Assembly (NCBI RefSeq): GCF_040436315.1
Contig: NZ_AP031572.1
Span: 1,178,001 to 1,242,000, forward strand
Direction: 5' to 3'
Origin: Synechocystis sp. LKSZ1
GTDB lineage: Bacteria; Cyanobacteriota; Cyanobacteriia; Cyanobacteriales; Microcystaceae
Length of the DNA stretch: 64,000 nt
Both the position numbers and the translations under genes were made by a program. Shown here in pieces: positions 27,928-38,131 of this stretch (within the stretch, counting starts at the first letter, position 1; every line of letters begins with the position of its first letter). The notes beneath the pieces are model-generated. The model made no database searches and was not told the origin of the DNA. It saw only the letters and a program-made list of their open reading frames with translations.

Positions 27928-28665
27928 TTACAGAGGATCAAGCAAGTCAAACAAACGAACTTTGATTGCTTCAATTTGGGTCATCGGGGCCACCTCCATG
28001 GGACAGGAGAGGTTACACATGCGACAGCCATTACAACCCCACACCCCGGACTTTCCCTGGTTTTGTTGTTCTAGACGGGATTGGCTGGCCTGGTCTCGGG
28101 AATCTAGCAGGTAGCGGTGTACTTTGGCCAAGGCATGGGGGCCAAGGAAATTTTGGTTTTTGCCCTTGGCATCACAGTCCGAATAACAGGCCCCGCAGAG
28201 AATACAGTTAGCGGTCTGAGTGAGGGTCTGCCGCTCCCTCGGAGATTGGGAAAATTCGCGTTCGGGCAGGGCCTGGGCCGGCAGAAGAAAGGGCTGAATA
28301 GCCGCCAGATCATCCCAAAAGGCCGTCATATCCACCACCAAATCCCGAATCACGGGGAGATTGCCCAGGGGTTTAAGTGTGAGGCTGTTCCCAGGGGTCT
28401 GGCCATTATTTTCTAACCAGGCCTGCAACGATCCAATGCTCTCTTTACAGGCCAACACAGGGCGGTCATTCACCCGCAGGGTACAACTCCCACAGATGGC
28501 ATTACGGCAATTTTTCCGATAGGCCAAACTACCATCCTGTTCCGCTTTGATTCGAGTTAGGCAATCCAAAAGGGTGATTTGGGGCGTGACCTCCAGGGCG
28601 TAGCTTTGAAAGGTCGCCGGGGATTGGGCCTGTTGGCGCTGGATCGTCAAAGTCAGTTTGATCAT
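27928..28665 (-). CDS. sdhB: Succinate dehydrogenase / fumarate reductase iron-sulfur subunit
   Basis: The protein carries the three cluster motifs of SdhB: CRNAICGSCTLRVNDRPVLAC for [2Fe-2S], CILCGACYSDC for [4Fe-4S] and CNGCRMCNLSCP for [3Fe-4S]. It passes electrons from succinate to quinone at the membrane. The frame is open to 28743. I prefer ATG 28665 (245 residues) because the ferredoxin-like domain begins there with IKLTLTIQRQ, but the Shine-Dalgarno signal is poor at both places. SdhA and membrane subunits are not next to it, as is common in cyanobacteria. Confidence 0.88.
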   Translation of the reverse strand: MIKLTLTIQRQQAQSPATFQSYALEVTPQITLLDCLTRIKAEQDGSLAYRKNCRNAICGSCTLRVNDRPVLACKESIGSLQAWLENNGQTPGNSLTLKPLGNLPVIRDLVVDMTAFWDDLAAIQPFLLPAQALPEREFSQSPRERQTLTQTANCILCGACYSDCDAKGKNQNFLGPHALAKVHRYLLDSRDQASQSRLEQQNQGKSGVWGCNGCRMCNLSCPMEVAPMTQIEAIKVRLFDLLDPL

Positions 28666-28810
28666 AAAGACATCAGTATCTGGATACAACTGGCCGCTGA
28701 CCCTTGGCCCGTTTTGCCAAGACAAAAGTTTTTTCGTCCGCATCCGCCATAGAGAACGGTCAGAAACCGGCTAGAGGATAAAGAATTAATATTTGAATGG
28801 AGCCAGACCG

Positions 28811-29878
28811 TCAACTAGCGACCCCAGAGGGTTTGTGAATCGGTTGCCAGGTTTCTCTATCGTATAAAGAAACTTGACGCAGTTGGCTTAAATTCTGGGC
28901 ATCGCAACAAAAGGCCGCAATCTTGAGTTCTTCCAGGAGCCCCGCAAATTTTGCATAAACCTGATCCACCGCCTCGGTGGCGGGCCCCAGGAGGGGGGCG
29001 GCAGTTCCCACCAAAGTGGCCCCTAAATTTAAGGCAATGGCCGCATCAATGCCATTCCGAATACCCCCACTAGCAAAAATCGGTAGTTCCGGGGCGACAG
29101 CTAAAACGGCCTGTAAACTAACGGCGGTGGGAATCCCCCAGCGGGCAAAGCAATGGGCAATCTGACGGGCCTGGGCATCCTGCTGGCGGTGGGCCTCCAC
29201 CTCACTCCAACTGGTGCCCCCGGCCCCGGCCACATCAATGGCCGCCACCCCACAATCCCGCAAACGCTGGGCAACCCGCGCACTAATGCCATTACCTACT
29301 TCCTTGACAATGACGGGCACTGGGAGTTGCTGGGCCAGGGTTTCTAATTTCGACCACAGGCCCTGCCAACAGCGGTCTCCCAACGGCTGTACGGCTTCCT
29401 GGAGGGGATTGAGGTGCAAAATGAGCGCGTCTGCTTCAATCATCTCTACGGCCCGCCAGGCCTGCTCCAGACCATAACCGTAGTTAAATTGCACTAGACC
29501 TAGATTGGCAAACAGTAGAATATCCGGGGCGACACAACGCACTTGGTAAGTCGGCGCGAGATCTGAATTTTCGAGGGCCGCCCGCTGGGAACCTACCCCC
29601 ATGGCAATGCCCAGGGCCTGGGCCACTTCGGCCAAGTGATGATTAATCTGAGTGGCCTGGGCTGTCCCTCCAGTCATACTACTCATCAACAGAGGGGCTT
29701 TAAGGGTTTTTTGCCAAAGTGTTAGGCTCAAATCGATCTGATCAAAGTCCACAGAGGGTAGGGCGCAATGCTCCAGGGCATAGCGTTCAAAACCAGTGGT
29801 AATAGCCTTTCCTTGGACATCTTGCTCCAACACAATTTTGATATGGTCGGCTTTGCGTTCTTCCGTGGCAACAGACAT
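28811..29878 (-). CDS. fni: Type 2 isopentenyl-diphosphate isomerase (FMN-dependent)
   Basis: The protein has 355 residues. Family signatures are [16 protein letters not shown] at the N-terminus, [56 protein letters not shown] and the FMN phosphate loop [13 protein letters not shown]. It interconverts IPP and DMAPP with reduced FMN and supplies precursors for carotenoids, chlorophyll tails and quinones. Cyanobacteria use this type 2 enzyme rather than the type 1 enzyme. Confidence 0.95.
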   Translation of the reverse strand: MSVATEERKADHIKIVLEQDVQGKAITTGFERYALEHCALPSVDFDQIDLSLTLWQKTLKAPLLMSSMTGGTAQATQINHHLAEVAQALGIAMGVGSQRAALENSDLAPTYQVRCVAPDILLFANLGLVQFNYGYGLEQAWRAVEMIEADALILHLNPLQEAVQPLGDRCWQGLWSKLETLAQQLPVPVIVKEVGNGISARVAQRLRDCGVAAIDVAGAGGTSWSEVEAHRQQDAQARQIAHCFARWGIPTAVSLQAVLAVAPELPIFASGGIRNGIDAAIALNLGATLVGTAAPLLGPATEAVDQVYAKFAGLLEELKIAAFCCDAQNLSQLRQVSLYDRETWQPIHKPSGVAS

Positions 29879-30042
29879 GGCAATCTTGGGGGGGAATCCC
29901 TGGCATCGTTTCAGGGACTACGGTGGGAATACCGGGTGAGTCAGCCTGAGGAGAGCTGGGTAGAAATAAGGCTAACTAGATTGTAGATTTTTCCCGTCAG
30001 CTATTATAAATAGGGCCCTCGTCTGTTTACCCTATTTGGATT

Positions 30043-30786
30043 ATGCTGTCTCTTTCATTTTCTTCCCCCTTGGCTCCGACCAGTCGACTTCTAGCAATCT
30101 TCCTGGGGGTCAGTGCGAGCGTTAGCTTATTTGCTTTACCCGGCCAAGCCCAGATTAGCCAGGCCGTTGTGCAGGAAATTATTGACGGCAATCAAGTTTA
30201 TATTCAAGAAATCCCCGCCAAAGTAGATGATAAAGCAGATTTTGGCCAAGTTGTCTTGACAAAAGAATCTCGAGCGAGCCTGGCCTTTAACAATGGAGCC
30301 GCGGGCCGCCTTGGCCACAACGCCAGTGTGACGGTGGGTCAATGTGTGGAGGTACAACAGGGCGAACTATTGATTAGTGGCCCTGTTAATGGCTGCGTGG
30401 CCGGCATTACGGTAGCGGTAAAGGGTACAGTCTATGTTCTACAAAAACAGGATGACAAGAGCGGCACTGTTAAAGTAGTGGAAGGCACAGTACAGGTAAC
30501 AACGGCGGATAAACCGGGTGAAACGGTAGAAGTCAAGGCCGGAGAACAAATTTCGATCCTGCGGGGCATTTTGGGTTCAGTTATTCCTATGACGCCGGAG
30601 GAAATTGTGGCCCTGCTCAGTGGCCAATTATTCTCGGGTTTTCAGATTCCCGTCACGCCCGACGGCCTGTTGCAATCCGCCTGTTCTCGTTTGTTGCCGG
30701 GCCTTAGTTGCTCCACCACCGGCCTTCCTAGCTACCCGGTACCCAGTCTACCCGTCCCCATTAGTATTCCTGGGCTGCCTTTTTAG
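30043..30786 (+). CDS. Secreted FecR-domain protein
   Basis: This 247-residue protein has a signal peptide (FLGVSASVSLFALPGQAQ, cut near residue 37). The mature part has a FecR-like beta domain: LTKESRASLAFNNGAAGRLG, VEVQQGELLISGP, VKGTVYVLQ, VVEGTVQVT and VEVKAGEQISI. The C-terminus is Pro/Ser-rich. In sigma-factor systems FecR relays a signal, but cyanobacterial FecR-domain proteins of this size have no sigma-binding part. The role here is unknown. The gene is convergent with the histidine kinase. Confidence 0.8.
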   Translation: MLSLSFSSPLAPTSRLLAIFLGVSASVSLFALPGQAQISQAVVQEIIDGNQVYIQEIPAKVDDKADFGQVVLTKESRASLAFNNGAAGRLGHNASVTVGQCVEVQQGELLISGPVNGCVAGITVAVKGTVYVLQKQDDKSGTVKVVEGTVQVTTADKPGETVEVKAGEQISILRGILGSVIPMTPEEIVALLSGQLFSGFQIPVTPDGLLQSACSRLLPGLSCSTTGLPSYPVPSLPVPISIPGLPF

Positions 30787-30798
30787 GGGAATGGGCAT

Positions 30799-32808
30799 CT
30801 ATGCTTTGTCCTGATCCTTGGGGTCACTTACCTGTAAGGGCAAAGTAATAGTAAAGCAGGATCCCTGGCCCGGTTCACTGGTGAGTTGAATATCCCCCCC
30901 CATCATGCGACAGAATTGGCGACTAATGGCCAGGCCTAGACCCGTTCCTCCGTACTTGCGGGTGGTAGAGGAATCGGCCTGGGTAAAGGGCTGAAACAAC
31001 TTGTCCATTTGTTCGGGGGTCATCCCGATCCCCGTATCCCTCACTTGAAAAGAAACCCAGGGCTGGCCCTGATGGTTAAAGGGTTGTAGGCTAAGGGTAA
31101 TTGTGCCATTGTGCGTAAACTTAGCTGCATTACTCAACAAATTCAAAACACTCTGTCTTACCTTGGTTAAATCTGCCATCATCACTTCCGATGCCAGGTC
31201 ATTTTCAAGCACGAGTTGGTTATTATTCTTTTTCATCAGTGGCTCAACCGTGCTCGTAATTTCCTCGGTAAAGGTCTGAAGATTAAAGCTTTCTAAATAG
31301 AGATCCATTTTACCCGCTTCTATCTTAGACAAATCCAGTAAATCGTTAATTAAAGCTAAGAGTAGTTTACCCGAACGATAAATTTTTTCTAAATCTGGAA
31401 TAAAGTCCTCTGGCTCCAGTTCTTCTGCTTCCTCCATCAGGATTTCGCTGTAGCCAATGATGGCGTTAAGGGGAGTCCGCAGTTCATGACTCATATTGGC
31501 TAGAAAGACACTCTTGGTTGCATTAGCCTCTTCGGCTTCAGCTCTAGCTGCCTTCACTTCTTCAATAATTTGCTCCAACTGTTCTGTACGTTCTTGGACT
31601 TTTTTCTCTAGGCTAGAATTTGCTAGAGCCAATTCCTCACGAGCCAACTCCAATTCCTGATTTTTACTTTCTAAATTCTCATAGGAGTCCCTGAGTTCAT
31701 CGGTCATTTGATTAAAGGATTTTGCTAAAATCCCGATTTCATCTTCGCTCAGAACGGGAGCCCTTGCTTGGCGATCACCAGAGGCAATATCCAGAGAAGC
31801 CTTAGTAATAGCAAGGATTGGTTGGGTAATTTTTATTGAAAGTAAATAGACTGCAATTAACAGCAATAAAGTGCTGACTAAACCGATGAGTAATAAATTT
31901 CGGGTCAAGCGATGGGCTGGTGCAAAGGCTTCTGCTTGGTCAATTTCTGCTACGATTCCTAGGTTATATTGTTCCAGCCATTCATAGACTCCAATGACCG
32001 GCGTTCCCCAACTGTTAGTGTAAAGCCCTTGCCCGCTCTGGCCTTGAACAACTGATTTAATGGCTAGAGTATCCAAGTTAAGTTGAGGTTTATTCTGAGA
32101 TGGAGACTTACCATCACTAGAAATCATTGAAACACGATTATTAATTTCTCCAACTAGAAAAGTTGCTCCAGATTCCCCCAAGCCTGTATTGTTACGAATT
32201 AGAGTATCAATCGCTTGTAAATTCATGTCAAAGCTAAGATACCCTAGTCGTTTGCCTGTTCCATTTTTTATATCTGTCGCAAAGGTGATCATCGGTTTAC
32301 CTTCGGCGTGAGACAGATAAAAGGTAGGGACAATAGTCGTACGGTTATTATTCTCCCTAAAATAAGTTGTTTGATTGCCTATCCCTTTGTATTTTCCAAT
32401 ATTATTCGGGTTGGAAGAAGCCAGAACAATTCCTCCTGTACTTAAAACGTTAATGACATCGACATAGCGAGAAACTCCCACAATATTAACCAGTTCATGG
32501 GAGATAGCTTGCTGAATTTCCTGATGATCTTTGATGTTACTTCTTTTAGCCTGGAGTAATTCTAGACTATACCATATTGATCTTATTTTGCTCACCAAAA
32601 ATAGCCTTTGCTTCTCTCCTTCAAACCATTGCTCAAGCTGGTATTCTTTTAGATTTGCAGATACCTCTAGTCGTGCAAAAATCTGATCTTGAATCCCTTT
32701 GTTTAATCGTAAATTAGTAGTATAAGTAATTAGTGCAACAACAATACTAGAGAGAAAAAAATAGGAGAGGACAAATTTTAACAGCAAACTTTTCTGGAGA
32801 AATTTCAT
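30799..32808 (-). CDS. dCache-HAMP sensor histidine kinase
   Basis: The protein has about 669 residues from ATG 32808 (an earlier in-frame start at 32823 adds five). Order: N-terminal membrane helix ([18 protein letters not shown]), a periplasmic double-Cache domain of about 270 residues, a second helix ([20 protein letters not shown]), HAMP, a coiled coil ([21 protein letters not shown]), then HisKA with [15 protein letters not shown] and HATPase_c with [16 protein letters not shown] and GGTGLGLA. It should sense a small extracellular ligand and phosphorylate a regulator. The divergent CheY-like protein at 33303 is the obvious candidate partner. Its Cache domain resembles that of the orphan sensor at 35501. 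Confidence 0.92.
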   Translation of the reverse strand: MKFLQKSLLLKFVLSYFFLSSIVVALITYTTNLRLNKGIQDQIFARLEVSANLKEYQLEQWFEGEKQRLFLVSKIRSIWYSLELLQAKRSNIKDHQEIQQAISHELVNIVGVSRYVDVINVLSTGGIVLASSNPNNIGKYKGIGNQTTYFRENNNRTTIVPTFYLSHAEGKPMITFATDIKNGTGKRLGYLSFDMNLQAIDTLIRNNTGLGESGATFLVGEINNRVSMISSDGKSPSQNKPQLNLDTLAIKSVVQGQSGQGLYTNSWGTPVIGVYEWLEQYNLGIVAEIDQAEAFAPAHRLTRNLLLIGLVSTLLLLIAVYLLSIKITQPILAITKASLDIASGDRQARAPVLSEDEIGILAKSFNQMTDELRDSYENLESKNQELELAREELALANSSLEKKVQERTEQLEQIIEEVKAARAEAEEANATKSVFLANMSHELRTPLNAIIGYSEILMEEAEELEPEDFIPDLEKIYRSGKLLLALINDLLDLSKIEAGKMDLYLESFNLQTFTEEITSTVEPLMKKNNNQLVLENDLASEVMMADLTKVRQSVLNLLSNAAKFTHNGTITLSLQPFNHQGQPWVSFQVRDTGIGMTPEQMDKLFQPFTQADSSTTRKYGGTGLGLAISRQFCRMMGGDIQLTSEPGQGSCFTITLPLQVSDPKDQDKA

Positions 32809-33238
32809 AGAACCATCACACAATCAAGAAGAATTATTCCTAAACGTCAAAAAATACGTTAAGATTTTTTCCAGCTGTCGCTATTATGCAATTCTTAAAA
32901 ATATGGCTACGACCGATACGTAACTAGGCAGAAACCCTTTGTGCTTTAATAGGGACGCAAACAATCTTAACCAAAAGTCCCGTTTGACAATCATTCGCAT
33001 GGTGTAGTGTTATATTTTTGCAATTATGGCGATCATGCTAAAGCATATCTTACTTTAATTAACCATAGTTCGCTACTGCTATTATAATTAAATTCTGGAT
33101 TGAGAATTTCTCAGTTCTCCCCATCAGTTTAGAATAGAGACCGACAATCTCAAGATAGCTCCTGTCTAGTCATCTAGCAAAGTATTGTGAATGGCAGGCT
33201 ACTATCCGGATATTTTGAGGGTTATCCGAGGAGAGCTT
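32809..33238. other. AT-rich divergent intergenic region
   Basis: This 430-base region separates the histidine kinase from the response-regulator genes and should contain both promoters. A TTGACA (32984-32989) lies 19-21 bases before TGTTATATT (33009-33017), a weak plus-strand promoter candidate. TATTATAAT occurs near 33080. I see no ORF here with a good ribosome binding site. Confidence 0.4.
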
Positions 33239-33325
33239 ATGATCTTACTTTCTTGGTTTGCTTTCTTACTTAACAATTTTCGCTCAATAACTGTAAAAAC
33301 TCATGGCAAAAATACTTTTAGTTGA
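33239..33325 (+). CDS. Possible 28-codon upstream ORF / leader peptide
   Basis: An ATG at 33239 with a strong GAGGAGA in front opens a 28-residue ORF: MILLSWFAFLLNNFRS, then ITVKTHGKNTFS. Its stop (33323-33325) lies 20 bases inside the response-regulator gene that starts at 33303. The regulator's own ATG has no visible Shine-Dalgarno signal. This arrangement suggests translational coupling, with ribosomes ending the short ORF and restarting on the regulator. It could be chance; the hydrophobic peptide is not a known family. Confidence 0.4.
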   Translation: MILLSWFAFLLNNFRSITVKTHGKNTFS

Positions 33326-33662
33326 AGACAATGAATTAAACCGCGATATGTTGTCTCGACGCTTGATCCGTCGGGGTTATCTCCTTGTATTTGCAATGGA
33401 TGGAGAAATGGCAGTCAACATGGCCACATCAGAATTACCGGATCTCATTTTGATGGATGTAAGTTTGCCGATTTTTGACGGTCTCACAGCAACACAGAAA
33501 ATTAGAGCCAATCCCGTAACAATGAATATTCCAATTATTGCGCTAACGGCTCATGCAATGGCTGGGGACAAGGAAAAAGCTTTAGCAGCAGGCTGTAATG
33601 ATTATGATACTAAACCGATCGACATTAAAAGACTACTGGAAAAAATAGAAGCACTCCTTTAA
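33303..33662 (+). CDS. CheY-like single-domain response regulator
   Basis: This 119-residue receiver domain has acidic pocket VEDN at the start, phospho-acceptor Asp52 in LILMDVSLPIFDG, the switch threonine in ALTAHAM, and the lysine in YDTKPIDIK. It has no output domain. Regulators of this form usually act as phosphate relays or bind partner proteins. It lies between the divergent dCache kinase and a PP2C-type gene 66 bases downstream, so it probably works in that pathway. Confidence 0.9.
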   Translation: MAKILLVEDNELNRDMLSRRLIRRGYLLVFAMDGEMAVNMATSELPDLILMDVSLPIFDGLTATQKIRANPVTMNIPIIALTAHAMAGDKEKALAAGCNDYDTKPIDIKRLLEKIEALL

Positions 33663-33728
33663 TGTCTTTGTTTTAACTGGCTTTGCTTAGCAGATTGGGT
33701 TCGGATTAAAATAAAAAATGGATATATT

Positions 33729-35470
33729 ATGGATTATCAACTAGAAGCAACAAACTTAGATAGTATTATTTCTTTTGTTCGCCATGAACTAAAAACACCG
33801 ATTAATGCCATCCTGGGTTACGGAGAGATATTGCAGGAGGACTTAGAGGAGGACGAATGTTCTTGGTATAATCAATTAGAAAAAATCATTTACAATGGAA
33901 AGGCAATACTTGATATCGTTAATGATAACTTACTTATTCCCAACGCTCTAGATGTATCTTATCCTGATTTTTCTAAATTGGGTCACGAAGTAGCCCAAAA
34001 AAGTAATCAATTAATTGAAGAAGTAATTGAAATTACAGGACAACTCTCTCTAGATGTTGAGGATGAACAAACGAAAGAAGATATTGATAAAATCCACGAC
34101 TCAGCCCAGCGTTTACAGGTACTAGTTCATGATATTAATACAATTATTGAGCATTATTTAGCGTCACAGTCTCAAGGAAAAACCTCTTCAGAGCCGCCAT
34201 CAGAAGTACCGTCAGTAATGTCTAGTAAGTCGGCAACGCTAGAGGTTTCTAGTGCCAAGATCTTAGTCGTTGATGACACACAAACCAATTTAGATTTACT
34301 ATCACGTCAATTAGTGCGCAAGGGCCATCAAGTGACAACTTGTCTGAGCGCCAAGCTGGCATTAAAAAAACTGGAAGTGGAGGAATACGACTTAATTTTA
34401 CTGGATTTGATTATGCCTGAAATGAATGGCTATCAATTACTGGAGTATCTAAAAAGTAATTCTCAATACCGACACATTCCTGTGATCATGATTTCTGCTT
34501 TAGATGATCTTAGCAGTATAATTTCTTGTATAGAAATTGGAGCTGAAGATTTCTTACCTAAGCCTTTTGATCCCGTCTTATTAAAGGCTAGAATTGATTC
34601 TTCTTTGGAGAGAAAACGCCTTAGAGATAAAGAGAAACTGTATACTATGCAGGTTGAAAAATTATCTCAAATGATGCAAAAAGAACTAGACAAGGGCCGT
34701 CAAATGCAAAAAAATTTCCTTCCCAGCCACCTGTTAGTGAAAACAGGTTGGGAATTTGATGCTTTCTTTAGTCCAGCTCGACAGTTAGCCGGGGATTTCT
34801 ATGATTGTTTTGAGTTGTCAGATAACTGTGTGGGTCTAGTTGTTGCTGATGTTTGTGATAAAGGCGTTGGTGCTGCTCTCTTTATGGGTCTTTTTCGGAG
34901 CTTAATTCGTATTTTTCTGGCCAGACTTCTTTAGAAGGGCTCAATACTCCCAGCAATAAAAATAAGCTATCGTCCAACGATTTACTAGCTAACTATCCGC
35001 TTCAAGCCCTAGATGCTGTTCGTTTAGTCAACAACTACGTTGCCCTCAATCACGGAGATACGGGGATGTTTGCCACCCTATTTTTTGGAATGCTAGATTT
35101 GGAGTCTGGGGTCTTGCACTATATCAACGGGGGTCACGAACCTGCATTTGTGTTAAACCGAGATCATCAAATTCAACAAACCCTCAAGTCAACTGGGCCA
35201 GCTGTAGGTATGTTGCCAGACCTTCCCTTCAAAGTGCAACAAACCGTACTTAATCCTGAGGATACTTTAGTGATTTATACCGATGGTGTTCCTGAAGCGA
35301 AGTCTTCCACTGGCGAATTTTTTAAGCCAGAACGTTTAATTGCTGCTCTAGAAAAGCCCCAGTTATCCGCTAAAGCGACCCTAGACTATATTACTCAGCA
35401 AGTTCTTGATCATATTGGGGAAGCTGAGCAATTTGATGACATCACATTACTGGTAACTAGACGGTCATAA
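33729..35470 (+). pseudogene. HisKA-like / receiver / SpoIIE-type PP2C phosphatase, split by a one-base frameshift
   Basis: The first frame (33729-34934, 401 residues) holds an N-terminal HisKA-like helix pair, VRHELKTPINAILGYGE, with no ATPase domain. A receiver (VDDTQTN, LILLDLIMPEMNG, KPFDP) follows, then the first part of a SpoIIE/RsbU phosphatase (RQLAGDFYDCF, VADVCDKGVGAALFMG). At 34912-34916 a run of five T breaks the frame. With one more T the protein reads on through SGQTSLEG into YVALNHGDTGMFATLFFG, YINGGHEPA, IYTDGVPEA and the terminal EQFDDITLLV. Restored length is about 580 residues. The phosphatase metal-site acidic residues (GDFYD, DGVPEA, DDIT) are all intact, so the break is recent, an assembly error, or corrected by slippage. 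Such phosphatases act in partner-switching pathways. Confidence 0.85.
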
Positions 35471-35500
35471 TTCATCTATTTCATTACTGATTACAGAGAA

Positions 35501-36517
35501 TTATTTTTGCAATAGGAAATTACCTCGATCACCGAACCATAGCAGTATAATAATAAGAATCAAACTCCCCATTACTCCTCCAAAAAAGATTTGTCGGGCT
35601 AGTTTTGTCGCACCAGCAAATACTTCTGATTGGGCCACTTCAACTAGAAGTGCTAGACGATATTGGGGTAACCATCGGTACACACCTACGACGGGAATCT
35701 GGTTATAGTTTAAATATAAACCCGAACCTTGTTGTCCTTGAATTGCTTGATCAATGCCTAGACTATTCACACTTTCGTTGCTCAAACCATTATTGTTGGA
35801 TGCAGTAACGGACCGGTTAGCCACTGTCAGAAATGCATTAGATACTGAAGATATCCGACCCACAATATAGCTTTCTGTAATCTGACTCTTGATTTGCTCC
35901 GTAGAACTCTTGCTAACAACAGGGTGGCGGATTAGGCGATCGAGATCTTCTAGATTAACATCAATGGCTAGGGCCCCCATGCGTTTTCCTTCTACCGTGT
36001 TGAGAGGAGCAGCTAGGGTGATCATCGGCTTTCGAGTTAGGGTTGACTCGTATAAATTAGGCGTAACCTGCTGAATTGCATCAAGGGTGAAATAAGTTGT
36101 CGTATTTTGCAAGGGTTGATAGTTACCCTCCTGCTGTTTGTCCGTTGAGAAAATAACAATACCATTGTTGCTCAAGATAGAAATATTTAGACGCTTAGGA
36201 TCGAGCTTACTAAAACGACTTTTCAGTCTTTTATAGGCCTGCTGATACTCCGGCTTAATATTAATCCGAACTTTGAGAAGCGTGACTGCATCACTAATAA
36301 TTGCTTCATTCTCTAAGTCTTTAACAATCCCTCCTAGTAGTGATTGAAACCACTGCTGTAATTCTTTGGATTTCATGTCTGCAATCACTTCTAACTTCGT
36401 GATAGTGGGAGCGACCTGAGCCTGTCGTTCCTGAAAATACACAGCGAAAGAACTGAGACTCACAATGAGTAGGGCAAGTAAAAGCAATACAGTCAGTATT
36501 CTTTGTCGTCGATTCAT
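35501..36517 (-). CDS. Membrane-bound dCache sensor without output domain
   Basis: This 338-residue protein has an N-terminal membrane helix (ILTVLLLLALLIVSLSSFAVYF), a periplasmic dCache domain of about 270 residues (ISILSNNGIVIFST, LTRKPMITLAAPL, GALAIDVNLEDLDRLI, GLYLNYNQIPVVGVYRWLPQYRLALLVEV), a second helix (IFFGGVMGSLILIIILLWFG) and only 9 residues after it. HAMP, kinase or cyclase parts are absent. The domain is similar to that of the kinase at 30799. It begins 15 bases after a substrate-binding lipoprotein gene, probably one operon. It may present ligand signals to another membrane protein, or be the remnant of a kinase. Confidence 0.8.
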   Translation of the reverse strand: MNRRQRILTVLLLLALLIVSLSSFAVYFQERQAQVAPTITKLEVIADMKSKELQQWFQSLLGGIVKDLENEAIISDAVTLLKVRINIKPEYQQAYKRLKSRFSKLDPKRLNISILSNNGIVIFSTDKQQEGNYQPLQNTTTYFTLDAIQQVTPNLYESTLTRKPMITLAAPLNTVEGKRMGALAIDVNLEDLDRLIRHPVVSKSSTEQIKSQITESYIVGRISSVSNAFLTVANRSVTASNNNGLSNESVNSLGIDQAIQGQQGSGLYLNYNQIPVVGVYRWLPQYRLALLVEVAQSEVFAGATKLARQIFFGGVMGSLILIIILLWFGDRGNFLLQK

Positions 36518-36532
36518 AACCGCTAAAATGAC

Positions 36533-37897
36533 CTACTTCCACTGAGCAAAGATATTAGTTATTTTTTCAATAGCCGCATCAGCTGCTTTTTGTGGAGAAA
36601 CTTTGTCGACCACAATAGACCGTATTGCTTCTCCCCATACATTTTGAGCTAATACTTCACTGTAAGCAGCATTCAGAACAACATAAGAAGGGCGAGTATT
36701 TTTGAATTGTTTAGCAGCGGCGGTAACATGGATATCCTTAGGATTTTGCCAAAAAGGACGTTTGGTGATGCTAGGCATGACTGGAAAAAAACGTCCCTGG
36801 GCGCCTTCAACATAAGACGCCAAGTTCTGGGGCTTAACGAGGAAACTCACTAAGCTTTTTGCCTCCTCTAAATGGGGTGTTTGTTGAAAAATAGCCACTT
36901 GCTTGGTAGATACCACATAGCGCATGGGTTCGTTACTTGGCTTATTCGGCCACGGAATTGTTCGCATCCGTTCCAAATAATTGATGTCATCGCCACGTTG
37001 AGAGCCCGGAATAGACAAACTTGCATTGGCTGTCATTAGCGTTAAATTACTTAGAAAATTAATGTTATTGTCTGGATCTGTCCAGTCGACTGCTTTGGGG
37101 GGAACATACTTTTTGAGATAGGGCGTTGTATAAGCCGTCAGTGCTTTAATCAGACCATCCCGAACTTCCGGTTTATCGATTTGCAAGCTCCCATTACTAT
37201 TAAGAATCTGCACATTATAGGCTTCTAAAAATTGCTCGAATACGGTAAAGGTATCCGTTGCGGCTACAGACATAGGAAGGCCGAGGGCATACAGTTCTTT
37301 CATCCCTTGCTTTCGTAGGCTATCTTGGGCGGTTTCCCAGGATTGCCAAAAGGCAGACCATTGTTGGGGAATTTGTTTTGGGTTTCCCCCGGATTGCTCT
37401 AGAAGATCTTTCCAATAATGAATATGCGTCGTTTGTTGGGAGATAGGAACAGCATAATAAGAGCGCTTTTTGTCTTTCGCATTAAAATAAAGAACGCTCT
37501 GGAGGGCTTGTGGGCTATATTCCTGCTTAATGGGTTCAATGATACTGCTTGTGTCTGCTAGCTTACCTTGCCAGGCTAATTGAGGCAGTAAAATCAAATC
37601 GATACTATATCCATATATGATATCTGGGGGAGTACCCGTTTTGATATTATTCCGGGCCTGTTCGAGTAGATCCTTCTCGCTAAAGAAGGTTAATTTAACT
37701 TTATTGTTTGTCTTTTTTTGCCAGGCTTGAACCGTTGTTTGAATAGCCTCTGTTTCCTCAGGATAGTAGCCCTCACTCCACCAAACTTGTAGAGCTTGAT
37801 CCTGCGAAGGTGTCAAACGATTCGCGAGGGGATTGACATCGCATCCGCTTAACGTTAAACCAAGAATCACCGAGAGAAAAATTGTTACTCTATACAC
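36533..37897 (-). CDS. Extracellular solute-binding lipoprotein, family 1 (sugar type)
   Basis: Started at GTG 37897, the protein has 454 residues and a lipoprotein signal, IFLSVILGLTLSGC, with the cysteine to be lipidated. A longer frame from TTG 37936 puts 13 polar residues in front of the signal and is less likely. The mature part matches ABC sugar-binding proteins: LQVWWSEGYYPEETEAIQ, GTPPDIIYGYSIDLI, YAVPISQQTTHIHYWKDLLEQ and KQVAIFQQTPHLEEAKSLVSFL. No permease genes accompany it. The dCache sensor follows in the same direction, so it may serve sensing rather than uptake (inference). Confidence 0.88.
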   Translation of the reverse strand: MYRVTIFLSVILGLTLSGCDVNPLANRLTPSQDQALQVWWSEGYYPEETEAIQTTVQAWQKKTNNKVKLTFFSEKDLLEQARNNIKTGTPPDIIYGYSIDLILLPQLAWQGKLADTSSIIEPIKQEYSPQALQSVLYFNAKDKKRSYYAVPISQQTTHIHYWKDLLEQSGGNPKQIPQQWSAFWQSWETAQDSLRKQGMKELYALGLPMSVAATDTFTVFEQFLEAYNVQILNSNGSLQIDKPEVRDGLIKALTAYTTPYLKKYVPPKAVDWTDPDNNINFLSNLTLMTANASLSIPGSQRGDDINYLERMRTIPWPNKPSNEPMRYVVSTKQVAIFQQTPHLEEAKSLVSFLVKPQNLASYVEGAQGRFFPVMPSITKRPFWQNPKDIHVTAAAKQFKNTRPSYVVLNAAYSEVLAQNVWGEAIRSIVVDKVSPQKAADAAIEKITNIFAQWK

Positions 37898-38131
37898 AGG
37901 ATTGTAGGAAACTTCCACTAGAAGCTGAAATGACAATAATCAAAGAATAACTTGGATCTTGATTAGTAGACAATATTTTTAAATAATTTTCTTTGCTTAA
38001 AATATCTGTAAATCTACTTTTAATACTTTTTAATATTTCTTAAGAACCTCTTCATAAAGAGCTGGATTATTCCCAAAATCCCTTAAGACTAGCATGTCAG
38101 TACAAAATCTAGTGCTTGGTGATAAAAACGC

